Source of the DNA: Pseudophaeobacter sp965641885
GTDB taxonomy: Bacteria > Pseudomonadota > Alphaproteobacteria > Rhodobacterales > Rhodobacteraceae
Length of the DNA stretch: 64,000 nt
NCBI GenBank assembly: GCA_965641885.1
Contig: OZ282574.1
Coordinates: 4,030,001 to 4,094,000, forward strand
Reading direction: 5' to 3'
The notes beneath the pieces are model-generated. The model searched no databases. It was not told the DNA's origin and worked only from the letters and a program-made list of their open reading frames with translations. This document shows, in pieces, positions 41,640-50,008 of this stretch. The position numbers and the translations under genes were made by a program. How positions within the stretch are numbered: the stretch's first letter is position 1; each line of letters begins with the position of its first letter.

Positions 41640-42902
41640 CTATCTTGCGGCGTCGTATGAGTAGGGCTGCAGCTCTGACGACACAACGCCATGGGAACGG
41701 TAGATCGTAAACAGCTCCATCGGGGCTGAGACCCCCCGCAGCATATAACGCCCGAGGGAGACGATGTCATGCTCATCCCCGCTCACGGCGTCCTTCATCA
41801 CCTGCGAGAAAATCAGGTTCTGCCCAACAGAGCGATGCATATCTGCAATGCGCGCAGTCTGGTTCACAGCCGGGCCAATCACGGTGAAATCGAGCCGGTT
41901 TGCCGCGCCAATATTGCCATACAGAATATGCCCCGCATGCAGCGCCAGCGTCCAGTCGGTGACCGGCAGGCCCAGGGCAATACGCTCTTCATTGCGCAGC
42001 CCAATATTGCGGCACATATCTGCGGCCGCATCCAGCGCTGCAGTGGCGTCCTTTTCGATTGAGCCAAGATTGAACATGATCAACATGCCATCGCCGAGGA
42101 ACTTGAGGATATTGCCGCCGCGACCCTGGGCTGCCGCCACAGCAATGCCAAAATAGTCGTTGAGCATCTCAATGAGCTCCGGTCCCGGCAGCTCTCCGGC
42201 GAGGCTGGTGAATCCTTTGAGGTCAAACAGGCCAATCACCGCGTTGATCTCGCTGGAAGAGCCGCGCTGGAACTCTCCCGACAGCACCCGCTGACCGGGA
42301 TCACGCCCCAGGTAGGTCTGCAACAGATCACTGGCCATCTGACGGTTTGACATCGACTTTAGCGCAAGCCCCAGCACCGGGTAGAGCGCCTGAATAAGCT
42401 CCGTGTCTTCCTGCGAAAACCCCTCGGGACTATCCGAGGTCCAGGAGGCCAGCACCCCCTCTGGCGGGGCATTTGGATCCGTTGGTGTGTCGTCCTCGGT
42501 GAACCGCAGAGCGCGGGCGAAATACTGGGACGCGCCCTGATCTTTCAGCTCTTTCAGCAGGGGAAACAGGACAAGGTTTTCACCCGTTAAATCAGAGTGG
42601 AACTCATCCAGATCCTGTTCCAGCATCTGATAAAAGGGGCTTTTGAGCCAGGCATCAAGCGGAGCTTCACGGCGTTCATAGTGCTCATGCGAAATGCCGT
42701 CTGAACGGGTCCAGTTGTAGCCAATACCGCCAAATTTGGGGTGAAAGGCCCGCTGCGCCAGATGGAACCGCCACAGCGGCACCCCCATCTCCACCAGTTT
42801 TTCGCAAAAGGTGTTGAGCAGGTCCTGACGGCCACTGCTGCGCAGCCCCTGTTTGACCAACCAATGCGTCAGCGAGGCCGCTCTTTTATCCAGGAAATCC
42901 AT
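41640..42902 (-). CDS. Adenylate/guanylate cyclase (class III) domain protein
   Basis: A 420-aa protein. The N-terminal 200 residues form an unassigned sensor region (WRFHLAQRAFHPKFGGIGYNW; YFARALRF). The C-terminal class III cyclase domain starts near residue 220: GLFDLKGFTSLAGE with the first metal Asp, NILKFLGDGMLIMF with the second, and HAGHILYGNIGAANRLDFT. The substrate-specifying residues cannot be fixed from this reading. Similar proteins in Rhizobiales and Rhodobacterales (CyaC/CHASE-less type) are common. No membrane segment. Confidence 0.88.
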   Translation of the reverse strand: MDFLDKRAASLTHWLVKQGLRSSGRQDLLNTFCEKLVEMGVPLWRFHLAQRAFHPKFGGIGYNWTRSDGISHEHYERREAPLDAWLKSPFYQMLEQDLDEFHSDLTGENLVLFPLLKELKDQGASQYFARALRFTEDDTPTDPNAPPEGVLASWTSDSPEGFSQEDTELIQALYPVLGLALKSMSNRQMASDLLQTYLGRDPGQRVLSGEFQRGSSSEINAVIGLFDLKGFTSLAGELPGPELIEMLNDYFGIAVAAAQGRGGNILKFLGDGMLIMFNLGSIEKDATAALDAAADMCRNIGLRNEERIALGLPVTDWTLALHAGHILYGNIGAANRLDFTVIGPAVNQTARIADMHRSVGQNLIFSQVMKDAVSGDEHDIVSLGRYMLRGVSAPMELFTIYRSHGVVSSELQPYSYDAAR

Positions 42903-42950
42903 GTCCGCCCATCCCTTCCTCTAACACGCGAGGCCGACCCAGCCCTAGCC

Positions 42951-43418
42951 CTAACCCTGGCCGCCGTTTGCAGCCTGAGGCTCTTCTATCCCCGCCAGGT
43001 GCCGCAGCATACGGCGCAGCAGCGCCACCTCTTCGGCAGTGAAGCGCGCCGCCAGCTCCGCATCATAGCTCTGCGCCTGGGCTCTGAGGTCACGATAGGC
43101 CGCTTCGCCCGCCGGGGTAAGCCGCAAATGTTCCGCCCGCCGGTCCTTTTCATCCCGGCTGCGGGACACGAATCGGCGCTCTGCCAGTTTGGCCACAGCC
43201 CGGCTGATCTTGGTCTTGTGGATCTTGGCCCGATCGCCAATCTCCCTGGCTGTCATCTGGCCAAAAATCCCCAAATGAAACAGCACCCGCCACTCATTGC
43301 GCAGCATTCCATAGCGATTTTTATAGTGGGTTTGAAACGCCAGCGAAGACTCCTCGGCCGCGCGGTTAAGTAAAAAGGGCAGAAAATCCTGCAGCGAAAA
43401 CTCATCTTTTTCAGTCAT
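42951..43418 (-). CDS. MarR family transcriptional regulator
   Basis: A 155-aa winged-helix MarR protein: QMTAREIGDRAKIHKTKISRAVAKLAERRFVSR, split over residues 55-88, is the DNA-binding core; the beta-wing follows (DEKDRRAEHLRLTP). It is divergent from hmgA with a 70-nt spacer carrying a dyad, so it probably represses the homogentisate operon, as HmgR/HpaR-type regulators do. ATG at 43418 has AAGGAG upstream. Confidence 0.9.
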   Translation of the reverse strand: MTEKDEFSLQDFLPFLLNRAAEESSLAFQTHYKNRYGMLRNEWRVLFHLGIFGQMTAREIGDRAKIHKTKISRAVAKLAERRFVSRSRDEKDRRAEHLRLTPAGEAAYRDLRAQAQSYDAELAARFTAEEVALLRRMLRHLAGIEEPQAANGGQG

Positions 43419-43434
43419 GGCGTGCTCCTTCCCC

Positions 43435-43460
43435 TTGTTAGTTACAAAAACAACTATTAA
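43435..43460. promoter_or_regulatory. Candidate MarR operator between the regulator and hmgA
   Basis: The A+T-rich stretch TAGTT-acaaaaac-AACTA (43439-43456) is an inverted repeat with further matching T/A at its edges. It lies 33 nt before the hmgA start in the short divergent spacer, the expected position for a MarR site overlapping both promoters. Confidence 0.5.
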
Positions 43461-43488
43461 TTCCGCAAGCAGAAAAGGAGCGTGCCAC

Positions 43489-44844
43489 ATGAACAAAGCT
43501 GCTGATCCCCATGAGATGATCCAGGCCCCCTCTCTTGCCGGCCCCCATGAGGGCTATATGCCAGGCTTTGGCAATGACTTTGAAAGCGAAGTCCTGCCCG
43601 GTGCCATGCCCCAGGGCATGAACAGCCCGCAAAAATGCAACTACGGCCTTTACGGTGAGCAGCTCTCTGGCACCGCGTTTACCGCCGACCCTCCCGAGCG
43701 CACCTGGTGCTATCGCATCCGGCCATCGGTGAAGCATTCGCATCGCTACACCAAGATCGACCTGCCCTATTGGAAATCCGCGCCGCATGTTGACCCCGAT
43801 GTGGCCAGTCTTGGCCAGTACCGCTGGGATCCTGTGGCGCATTCGGGCGAAGCACTCAACTGGCTCACCGGTATGAAGACCATGACCACAGCAGGTGATG
43901 TGAACACCCAGGTTGGCATGGCAAGCCATGTCTATCTGGTTACTGAAAGCATGCAGGACGCCTATTTCTTTTCAGCCGACAGCGAGCTGCTGGTGGTGCC
44001 ACAAGAGGGTCGTCTGCGCTTTGCGACTGAGCTGGGCATCATTGATCTGGAGCCACAGGAGATCGCAATCATCCCACGGGGTCTGGTTTACCGGGTTGAG
44101 GTGCTGGAAGGCCCTTGCCGTGGTTTTGTCTGCGAAAACTACGGTCAAAAGTTCGAGCTGCCGGGCCGTGGCCCGATTGGGGCCAACTGCATGGCCAACC
44201 CGCGTGATTTCAAGGCACCGGTGGCCGCCTATGAAGACCGCGAAGTGCCTTCATCCGTCACCGTGAAATGGTGCGGCCAGTTCCATGAGACCCAGATTGA
44301 TCAGTCGCCCCTGGATGTGGTTGCCTGGCACGGCAACTACGCGCCCTATAAGTATGATCTGAAGACCTACTGCCCGGTTGGCGCCATTCTGTTTGACCAC
44401 CCAGATCCGTCGATCTTTACCGTGCTGACGGCGCCGTCTGGCGTGCCTGGGACTGCCAATATAGATTTTGTGCTGTTCCGAGATCGCTGGATGGTGGCGG
44501 AAAACACCTTTCGGCCGCCCTGGTATCACAAGAACATCATGTCTGAGATGATGGGCAATATCTACGGTCAGTACGACGCCAAACCCAAGGGTTTTGTGCC
44601 CGGTGGCATGTCTCTGCATAACATGATGATCCCGCATGGACCGGACAAGAACGCCTTTGAGGGGGCTTCAAATTCCAATCTCGGGCCCGAAAAGCTGGAA
44701 AACACCATGTCCTTTATGTTTGAGACCCGCTTTCCACAGCACCTGACCGCCTTTGCCGCCAAGGAAGCCCCCTTGCAGGACGACTACATCGACTGCTGGT
44801 CTGATATGGAAAAGAAATTCGACGGCACGCCGGGTATGAAATAG
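43489..44844 (+). CDS. hmgA: Homogentisate 1,2-dioxygenase
   Basis: A 451-aa cupin-type extradiol dioxygenase that opens homogentisate to maleylacetoacetate using Fe2+. The Fe ligands sit in RPPWYHKNIMSEMMG (His and Glu six apart) and MMIPHGPD (His), as in the human enzyme. GFGNDFESEVLPGAMP near the N-terminus is diagnostic. ATG at 43489 with AAAAGGAG upstream. First gene of the catabolic operon. Confidence 0.97.
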   Translation: MNKAADPHEMIQAPSLAGPHEGYMPGFGNDFESEVLPGAMPQGMNSPQKCNYGLYGEQLSGTAFTADPPERTWCYRIRPSVKHSHRYTKIDLPYWKSAPHVDPDVASLGQYRWDPVAHSGEALNWLTGMKTMTTAGDVNTQVGMASHVYLVTESMQDAYFFSADSELLVVPQEGRLRFATELGIIDLEPQEIAIIPRGLVYRVEVLEGPCRGFVCENYGQKFELPGRGPIGANCMANPRDFKAPVAAYEDREVPSSVTVKWCGQFHETQIDQSPLDVVAWHGNYAPYKYDLKTYCPVGAILFDHPDPSIFTVLTAPSGVPGTANIDFVLFRDRWMVAENTFRPPWYHKNIMSEMMGNIYGQYDAKPKGFVPGGMSLHNMMIPHGPDKNAFEGASNSNLGPEKLENTMSFMFETRFPQHLTAFAAKEAPLQDDYIDCWSDMEKKFDGTPGMK

Positions 44845-44861
44845 ACGTAGGATGAAACAGG

Positions 44862-44897
44862 TCTGGCCCACATGAGCGATCTGGCCCACATGAGCTA
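44862..44897. repeat. 18-nt tandem duplication after hmgA
   Basis: TCTGGCCCACATGAGCGA (44862-44879) is followed by TCTGGCCCACATGAGCTA (44880-44897), differing at one base. It starts 17 nt after the hmgA stop. Confidence 0.9.
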
Positions 44898-44899
44898 AA

Positions 44900-44967
44900 G
44901 GCAGGGGGCGCTGCCCCCTCTGGGCCCCAATGGGCCCATTCACCCCGGAGGTATTTCCGGCAAGATG
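44900..44967 (+). repeat. Roseobacter-type intergenic repeat element (copy 2)
   Basis: Two palindromes (GGGGGC-GCT-GCCCCC, and GGGCCC-CAAT-GGGCCC) are followed by CCCCGGAGGTATTTCCGG and CAAGATGAA at 44943-44969. The CCCCGGA-GTATTT core matches the copy at 14314-14335. It lies between hmgA and fahA in the same direction, so if it terminates, it must be partial. Confidence 0.55.
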
Positions 44968-45006
44968 AAATGAGGTCTGCGGATCTCGCAACACTCTGGA
45001 GGCTCT

Positions 45007-46269
45007 ATGCCGCTTCTGAAATCCTGGGTTGCCTCGGCAAATGACGCCGCGCAGCCTTTTCCGCTGAACAACCTGCCCTATGGGGTGTTCTCCACTGCAG
45101 ACAGCGATCCGCGCTGTGGGGTGGCGATTGGCGATATGATCCTGGATTGCCAGGCCGCCGAAGAAGCGGGTCTCTTGCAGCTGGTGGACTATCCGCTGTT
45201 CGAAATGCCCTTCTGGAACGAGATGATGGAAGAAGGCCCTGCCGTCTGGGCCGCGCTGCGCGCACGTCTTACAGCCTTGCTGAGCGAAGGGGCTGCCGAG
45301 CAGGCCAAGGTTGAGGCGCTGCTGACACCCCAGGCGGATGCCGAGCTGCACATGCCGCTGGCGGTTGCGGAATACACCGACTTTTATGCCGGCATGCAGC
45401 ACGCTAAAAACATGGGTGCAATTCTGCGAGGGTCGCCCGATCTGCCCGCCAACTGGCTGCATATCCCCATTGGCTACAATGGTCGCGCCTCATCCGTGGT
45501 GGTGTCCGGCACCGAAATCCACCGTCCCAATGGCCAGACCAAGGCGCCCGACGCCGACACCCCCTCGTTTGGGCCCAGCAAGCGGCTGGATATCGAGCTG
45601 GAGATGGGCGCTATCGTTGGCACCGGCTCTGAGTTTGGCCAGCCCATTACTGTTGATGAAGCCGATGCCATGATCTTTGGCTATGTGCTGCTCAATGACT
45701 GGTCCGCCCGCGACATTCAGGGCTGGGAATACCAGCCGTTGGGACCGTTTCAGGGCAAGGCCTTTGGCACCTCGATCTCTCCCTGGATCGTCACCGCCGC
45801 CGCACTGGAAGCCTTTCGCGCCCCGACGCCTGCCCGCGAGCGCGCGCTGCTGCCCTATCTCGATGGCACCAAGGACGGGTTGTACAACATCGAGCTGGAA
45901 GTACTGATGCAGCCTGAAGGCGCTGCAACCGCGACCTCGCTGTCAAAGACCAACTACAGCCGGATGTATTACTCGGCAGCCGAACAGCTGTGCCACCACG
46001 CGATTGGCGGCTGTGAGATGAACACTGGTGATTTGTTGGGCTCGGGCACCATTTCCGGCGCGGAGCGCTCTGAGTTTGGCTCGCTCATGGAGCTGAGCTG
46101 GGCAGGGCGTGAGCCCTTTACGCTCGACACGGGCGAGAGCCGTGGCTTTATCGAGGATGGCGACACCCTGACCCTGCGTGGCAATGCCCGTGGCGATGGC
46201 TTCACCATCGGCTTTGGTGACTGCTCCGGCAAGATCCTGCCCGCCAAGACCTGGCCTGCAGCCGGCTAA
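45007..46269 (+). CDS. fahA: Fumarylacetoacetase
   Basis: A 420-aa FAH-superfamily hydrolase that cuts fumarylacetoacetate to fumarate and acetoacetate, the last step of homogentisate breakdown. Metal ligands are visible: Asp in EYTDFYAGMQHAKNMG, Glu-x-Glu in LDIELEMGAIVG and Asp in LLNDWSARDIQGWEYQ. The N-terminal SH3-like domain (LPYGVFSTADSDPRCG) is present. TGGAGG precedes the ATG. Confidence 0.96.
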   Translation: MPLLKSWVASANDAAQPFPLNNLPYGVFSTADSDPRCGVAIGDMILDCQAAEEAGLLQLVDYPLFEMPFWNEMMEEGPAVWAALRARLTALLSEGAAEQAKVEALLTPQADAELHMPLAVAEYTDFYAGMQHAKNMGAILRGSPDLPANWLHIPIGYNGRASSVVVSGTEIHRPNGQTKAPDADTPSFGPSKRLDIELEMGAIVGTGSEFGQPITVDEADAMIFGYVLLNDWSARDIQGWEYQPLGPFQGKAFGTSISPWIVTAAALEAFRAPTPARERALLPYLDGTKDGLYNIELEVLMQPEGAATATSLSKTNYSRMYYSAAEQLCHHAIGGCEMNTGDLLGSGTISGAERSEFGSLMELSWAGREPFTLDTGESRGFIEDGDTLTLRGNARGDGFTIGFGDCSGKILPAKTWPAAG

Positions 46270-46341
46270 CGGCACAGCCTTAAAGACAGATTGTCAGCGG
46301 CGGAGCTCTTCGCCCCTGACCCCGGACAAAAGGATAGAGAC

Positions 46342-47292
46342 ATGGCCAAGGCATTTGCGTCCCAAGGGGACATGAGCGAGAAGAAAATCACCTTCGACGA
46401 GATCGGCAAGGACATCTATGCCTTTACCGCCGAGGGCGATCCCAACTCCGGCGTTATTATCGGCGACGAGAGCGTCATGATCATTGAGGCCCAGGCCACA
46501 CCGCGTCTGGCCAACAAGGTGATCGACTGCGTGCGCTCTGTCACCGACAAGCCAATCTCCCACGTTGTACTGACCCACTATCATGCGGTGCGCGTATTGG
46601 GCGCTTCCGCCTTTGGCGCCGGTCAGGTGATCATGGGCGACACTGCCCGGGCCATGGTTGTGGAACGCGGCCAGGAAGACTGGGACAGCGAATTCCAGCG
46701 CTTTCCCCGCCTGTTTGAAGGCCACGAGAGCATCCCCGGCCTCACCTATCCCACCACCACCTTTAGCGAAGACATGACCGTCTATCTGGGCAACCGCCGC
46801 ATTGATCTGATGCACCTGGGCCGCGCCCATACGGCGGGCGACATCGTCATCCATGTGCCGGATGAAAACGTGATGTTCACCGGCGACATTGTTGAGTACC
46901 ACTCGGCCTGCTATTGCGGTGATGGTCATTTCGCCGATTGGGGCGAAACACTGGATGCCATCAAATCCTTTGACGTCGACGCCATTGCCCCCGGTCGCGG
47001 TGATGCGCTGATTGGCAAGGAAATGGTCAATGACGCCATTGAAAACACCCGCGACTTTGTTGAAAGCACCTATCGCCCCGCAGCGCGGGTTGCTGCCCGC
47101 AATGGCACCCTGAAAGAGGCCTGGGACGCGGTGCGCGCCGAGTGCGACCCCAAGTTCAAAGACTATGCCATCTACGAGCACTGCCTGCCCTTTAACGTGG
47201 CGCGCGCCTTTGATGAGGCCCGTGGCATCGACACGCCCCGCATCTGGACCGCTGAGCGCGATCTGGAAATGTGGGCGGCATTGCAAGGATAA
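46342..47292 (+). CDS. Metallo-beta-lactamase-fold protein lacking the second metal site
   Basis: A 316-aa MBL-fold protein in the homogentisate operon. The HxHxDH motif reads THYHAVRVLG: His79 and His81 are kept, but Asp and His become Val83 and Arg84. The third site-1 ligand, His163 in RAHTAGD, and the bridging Asp182 in MFTGDIV remain. The final His of PGHG is Arg219 (APGRGDAL). So all site-1 ligands are present and site 2 is lost as a set, arguing for a mononuclear enzyme or binding protein rather than decay. Its substrate is unknown; a lactone or CoA ester by-product of the pathway is my guess. Confidence 0.88.
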   Translation: MAKAFASQGDMSEKKITFDEIGKDIYAFTAEGDPNSGVIIGDESVMIIEAQATPRLANKVIDCVRSVTDKPISHVVLTHYHAVRVLGASAFGAGQVIMGDTARAMVVERGQEDWDSEFQRFPRLFEGHESIPGLTYPTTTFSEDMTVYLGNRRIDLMHLGRAHTAGDIVIHVPDENVMFTGDIVEYHSACYCGDGHFADWGETLDAIKSFDVDAIAPGRGDALIGKEMVNDAIENTRDFVESTYRPAARVAARNGTLKEAWDAVRAECDPKFKDYAIYEHCLPFNVARAFDEARGIDTPRIWTAERDLEMWAALQG

Positions 47293-47541
47293 GACCCGTC
47301 TTGCCCCCTCTCCTCTGTGAGAGGGGGCAGGCGCGAACAACTGGTGCCCGGATTGAAGGGCAAAGCCTGTTTCTGCCCAACCAGACGGCCAATCGCGGAG
47401 CGCCTTGATCCAGATCGTGCCGCCCCGCACCAACATGTGAGACGATCATACCATTCTCCCGGCAGGCCTGACTTGCCGGGATACAAAGAAGCTGTGCCTA
47501 TCAGAAAACCCGATTTGGCACCCCCTTTGGGAGGAGACCAG
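47293..47541. other. 249-nt intra-operon spacer with two perfect hairpins
   Basis: GCCCCCTCTC/GAGAGGGGGC (47303-47312, 47319-47328) is a perfect 10-bp stem 10 nt after the MBL stop; TCCCGGCA/TGCCGGGA (47457-47464, 47474-47481) is a second stem. Neither has a T-run. The frame of the next gene is open through this spacer but lacks conserved sequence. A secondary promoter is possible. Confidence 0.5.
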
Positions 47542-49155
47542 ATGAACAAGATCTTTGAAGTCCCGATGTACCCCTATGCGCATCACGCAGATCAGGACGC
47601 CATCAGTCCCGTACGCCGCAAGGTAGTGGTGATTGGCGCCGGCCCCATTGGCCTGGCCGCCGGGATCGAGCTGGCACAGGACGGCGTCGAGGTGGTGATC
47701 CTCGATGAGAACGACAAGGTGAGCTTTGGCTCCCGCGCCATCTGTTTTGCCAAACGCCCACTGGAAATCCTCGACCGGCTTGGCTGCGCTCAGCCGATGG
47801 TCGACAAGGGCGTGCTGTGGAACAAGGGCAAAGTGTTCTTTGACGACCGTCAGGTCTATGATTTCAACCTGCAGCCAGAAGAGGGCCATCAGCGCCCGGC
47901 CTTTATCAATCTGCAGCAGTACTATTTCGAGGAATACCTGGTGAACCGGGTGCGCGAGTTGCAGGAACAGGGCGCGCCGATCGAGATCCGGGGTCGCAAC
48001 AAGGTTTCGGCCATTGGCACCCACCCCGATCACGTTACCCTAGAAATCGACACGCCCGAGAGCTCTTATAATCTTGAGGCCGACTGGCTGATCGCGTGTG
48101 ACGGGGCCGGCTCTCCCACCCGCCGCATGCTGGGGCTCGATTTTGTTGGCCGCGTGTTTGAGGACAATTTCCTGATTGCCGATGTGGTGATGGAGGCGGA
48201 TTTCCCGACCGAGCGCTGGTTCTGGTTTGACCCACCCTTCAACAAGGGCCAGTCAGCACTGCTGCACAAGCAGCCCGATGGGGTTTGGCGCATTGATTTG
48301 CAGCTGGGCTGGGACATCGACAAAGAGCGCGAGAAACGTCCCGAAAACGTCATCCCCCGTCTCAAGGCCATGCTGGGCGACGATGTGGAATTTGAGCTCG
48401 AGTGGGTGTCAATCTACACCTTCCAGTGCCGCCGCATGGAGAAATTCCGCCATGGTCGCGTGCTCTTTGCCGGCGACGCCGCGCATCAGGTCTCACCGTT
48501 TGGGGCCCGCGGCGCCAACTCTGGCGTCCAGGACACCGACAATCTGTGCTGGAAGCTGAAACTGGTGATAGAGGGCAGCGCGTCTGAGAGCCTGATGGAC
48601 AGCTATGACACAGAGCGGGTGCAGGGCGCCGAGGAAAACATCCTCAACTCGAGCCGCTCTACCGATTTCATCACGCCAAAGTCCGAGATGAGCCGCCTGC
48701 TGCGCGACGCCGTTCTGGATCTGAGCGAGCAGCATGAATTTGCCCGCCCGCTGGTCAACTCTGGCCGCCTGTCCGTGCCCTGCACCTATGACGGCTCCTC
48801 GCTAAATTCCGCGGATGCGCTGCAGGATGGCCCGGCCCGCACCCGGCCCGGCTCTTCTTGCCCGGATGCGCCTTTGGGGGATGACTACCTGCTGCCAAAG
48901 CTGGGGAACCAATTCATTCTGCTGACCATTGATGCCGAGGCCCCGGATGTGATCGAGGAGGCAGGCATCACCGTCAAACGCCTGGCGCTGTCGATCAAGG
49001 ATGACAGAACCCTGGCCCTGAAGGACCGCTATCTGGGCGACAATACCAGCGGCGTCTACCTGATCCGCCCGGATCAGCATGTCGCCGCCCGCCGCCCCAC
49101 ATATGACGACAACCAATTCCGCGCCGCCATCCGCCGCGCTGTTGGCAAGGAGTGA
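47542..49155 (+). CDS. FAD-dependent aromatic hydroxylase, probable MhaA-type 3-hydroxyphenylacetate 6-hydroxylase
   Basis: A 537-aa single-component-type flavoprotein of the MhpA/PheA (para-hydroxybenzoate hydroxylase) fold. VVVIGAGPIGLAAGIELAQD binds FAD ADP, LIACDGAGSPTRRML is the DG motif, and RVLFAGDAAHQVSPFGARGANSG the GD motif; a thioredoxin-like C-terminal domain follows. It is followed at once by a DUF2783 gene. In Pseudomonas putida, MhaA plus the tiny coupling protein MhaB make homogentisate from 3-hydroxyphenylacetate; I infer the same here. A 2-hydroxy or other aryl substrate remains possible. GAGGAG precedes ATG 47542. Confidence 0.85.
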   Translation: MNKIFEVPMYPYAHHADQDAISPVRRKVVVIGAGPIGLAAGIELAQDGVEVVILDENDKVSFGSRAICFAKRPLEILDRLGCAQPMVDKGVLWNKGKVFFDDRQVYDFNLQPEEGHQRPAFINLQQYYFEEYLVNRVRELQEQGAPIEIRGRNKVSAIGTHPDHVTLEIDTPESSYNLEADWLIACDGAGSPTRRMLGLDFVGRVFEDNFLIADVVMEADFPTERWFWFDPPFNKGQSALLHKQPDGVWRIDLQLGWDIDKEREKRPENVIPRLKAMLGDDVEFELEWVSIYTFQCRRMEKFRHGRVLFAGDAAHQVSPFGARGANSGVQDTDNLCWKLKLVIEGSASESLMDSYDTERVQGAEENILNSSRSTDFITPKSEMSRLLRDAVLDLSEQHEFARPLVNSGRLSVPCTYDGSSLNSADALQDGPARTRPGSSCPDAPLGDDYLLPKLGNQFILLTIDAEAPDVIEEAGITVKRLALSIKDDRTLALKDRYLGDNTSGVYLIRPDQHVAARRPTYDDNQFRAAIRRAVGKE

Positions 49156-49160
49156 GCCTG

Positions 49161-49388
49161 ATGTCCAAGACCCTGATACCTGACACCCTGATTTTAGCGC
49201 CGAATATCAACGGCGCCGATGATTTCTACGCAGATCTTCTGGCCGCCCATGAGGGCCGCGAAAAAGCCGACAGCGACGCCTTCAATGCGCGGCTGGTGCT
49301 GGTGCTGGCCAACCACATTGGCGACCGCGCAGTGCTGAAACAGGCGCTGGCTGCAGCCGCGCTCATCAAACAGGAGGACGCCTTGTGA
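49161..49388 (+). CDS. DUF2783 family small protein, probable MhaB-type coupling protein
   Basis: A 75-aa acidic soluble protein (LILAPNINGADDFYADLLAAHEG, then ALAAAALIKQED). I recognise the DUF2783 family, which travels with MhpA-like hydroxylases. It likely corresponds to MhaB, the coupling component of 3-hydroxyphenylacetate 6-hydroxylase. It starts 5 nt after the monooxygenase stop (AAGGAG 8 nt upstream of ATG 49161) and overlaps the VOC gene by 4 nt (GTGA). Confidence 0.78.
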   Translation: MSKTLIPDTLILAPNINGADDFYADLLAAHEGREKADSDAFNARLVLVLANHIGDRAVLKQALAAAALIKQEDAL

Positions 49389-49927
49389 AGATCGAACACA
49401 TCCACCACGTCGCCTATCGCTGCAAGGATGCCAAACAGACGGTCGAATGGTACAACCAGATGCTGAAGATGGATTTTGTGCTGGCGATTGCCGAAGACCA
49501 CGTGCCCTCGACCCACGAACCAGACCCCTACATGCATGTCTTCATGGATGCAGGCATGGGCAACGTGCTGGCGTTTTTTGAGCTGCCCACCAAACCCGAA
49601 ATGGGCCGCGATCCCAACACGCCGATCTGGGTGCAGCACATCGCCTTTAAGGTCAAAGACCGCGATACCCTGATCGAGTTCAAGGACCATCTTGAGGCCA
49701 ATGGCGTCGAGGTTCTCGGCGTCACCGATCACTCAATCTTCCACTCGATCTATTTCTTTGACCCCAATGGCCACCGGGTTGAACTGGCCTGCCCCGATCC
49801 AAAGGAAGACGCGCTGCTGGAACGGCTCGACGCGGTGAAATGGCAGATGCTGGAGGAATGGTCCAAGACCAAAAAAGCTCCGAAACATGCTGACTGGTTG
49901 CATGCCAAAGAGCTGAACGACCTCTAA
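49385..49927 (+). CDS. VOC (glyoxalase/dioxygenase) family protein
   Basis: A 180-aa two-repeat VOC protein. The first half begins IEHIHHVAYRCKD with a candidate metal His, VQHIAFKVKD opens the second, and HRVELACPD has the C-terminal Glu, giving an H-H-E set like extradiol dioxygenases and glyoxalase I. Its start is GTG at 49385, overlapping the DUF2783 stop. A role in the same pathway is likely but unassigned; an isomerase or ring-cleavage accessory are options. Confidence 0.85.
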   Translation: MKIEHIHHVAYRCKDAKQTVEWYNQMLKMDFVLAIAEDHVPSTHEPDPYMHVFMDAGMGNVLAFFELPTKPEMGRDPNTPIWVQHIAFKVKDRDTLIEFKDHLEANGVEVLGVTDHSIFHSIYFFDPNGHRVELACPDPKEDALLERLDAVKWQMLEEWSKTKKAPKHADWLHAKELNDL

Positions 49928-50008
49928 GCCCAGCTCTGCTATAGTCACTCAAAAGGGGCCGCCGGACAGGGTCTGGTTGCCCCTCCCTGTGGAAAAAGAG
50001 ATCCCGTG

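Noticed and set aside
42936..42962. Telomere-like CCCTAA/CCCTAG repeats near the marR stop
   Set aside because: Only about four short imperfect units; in a bacterial gene end this is more likely part of the general short-duplication pattern.
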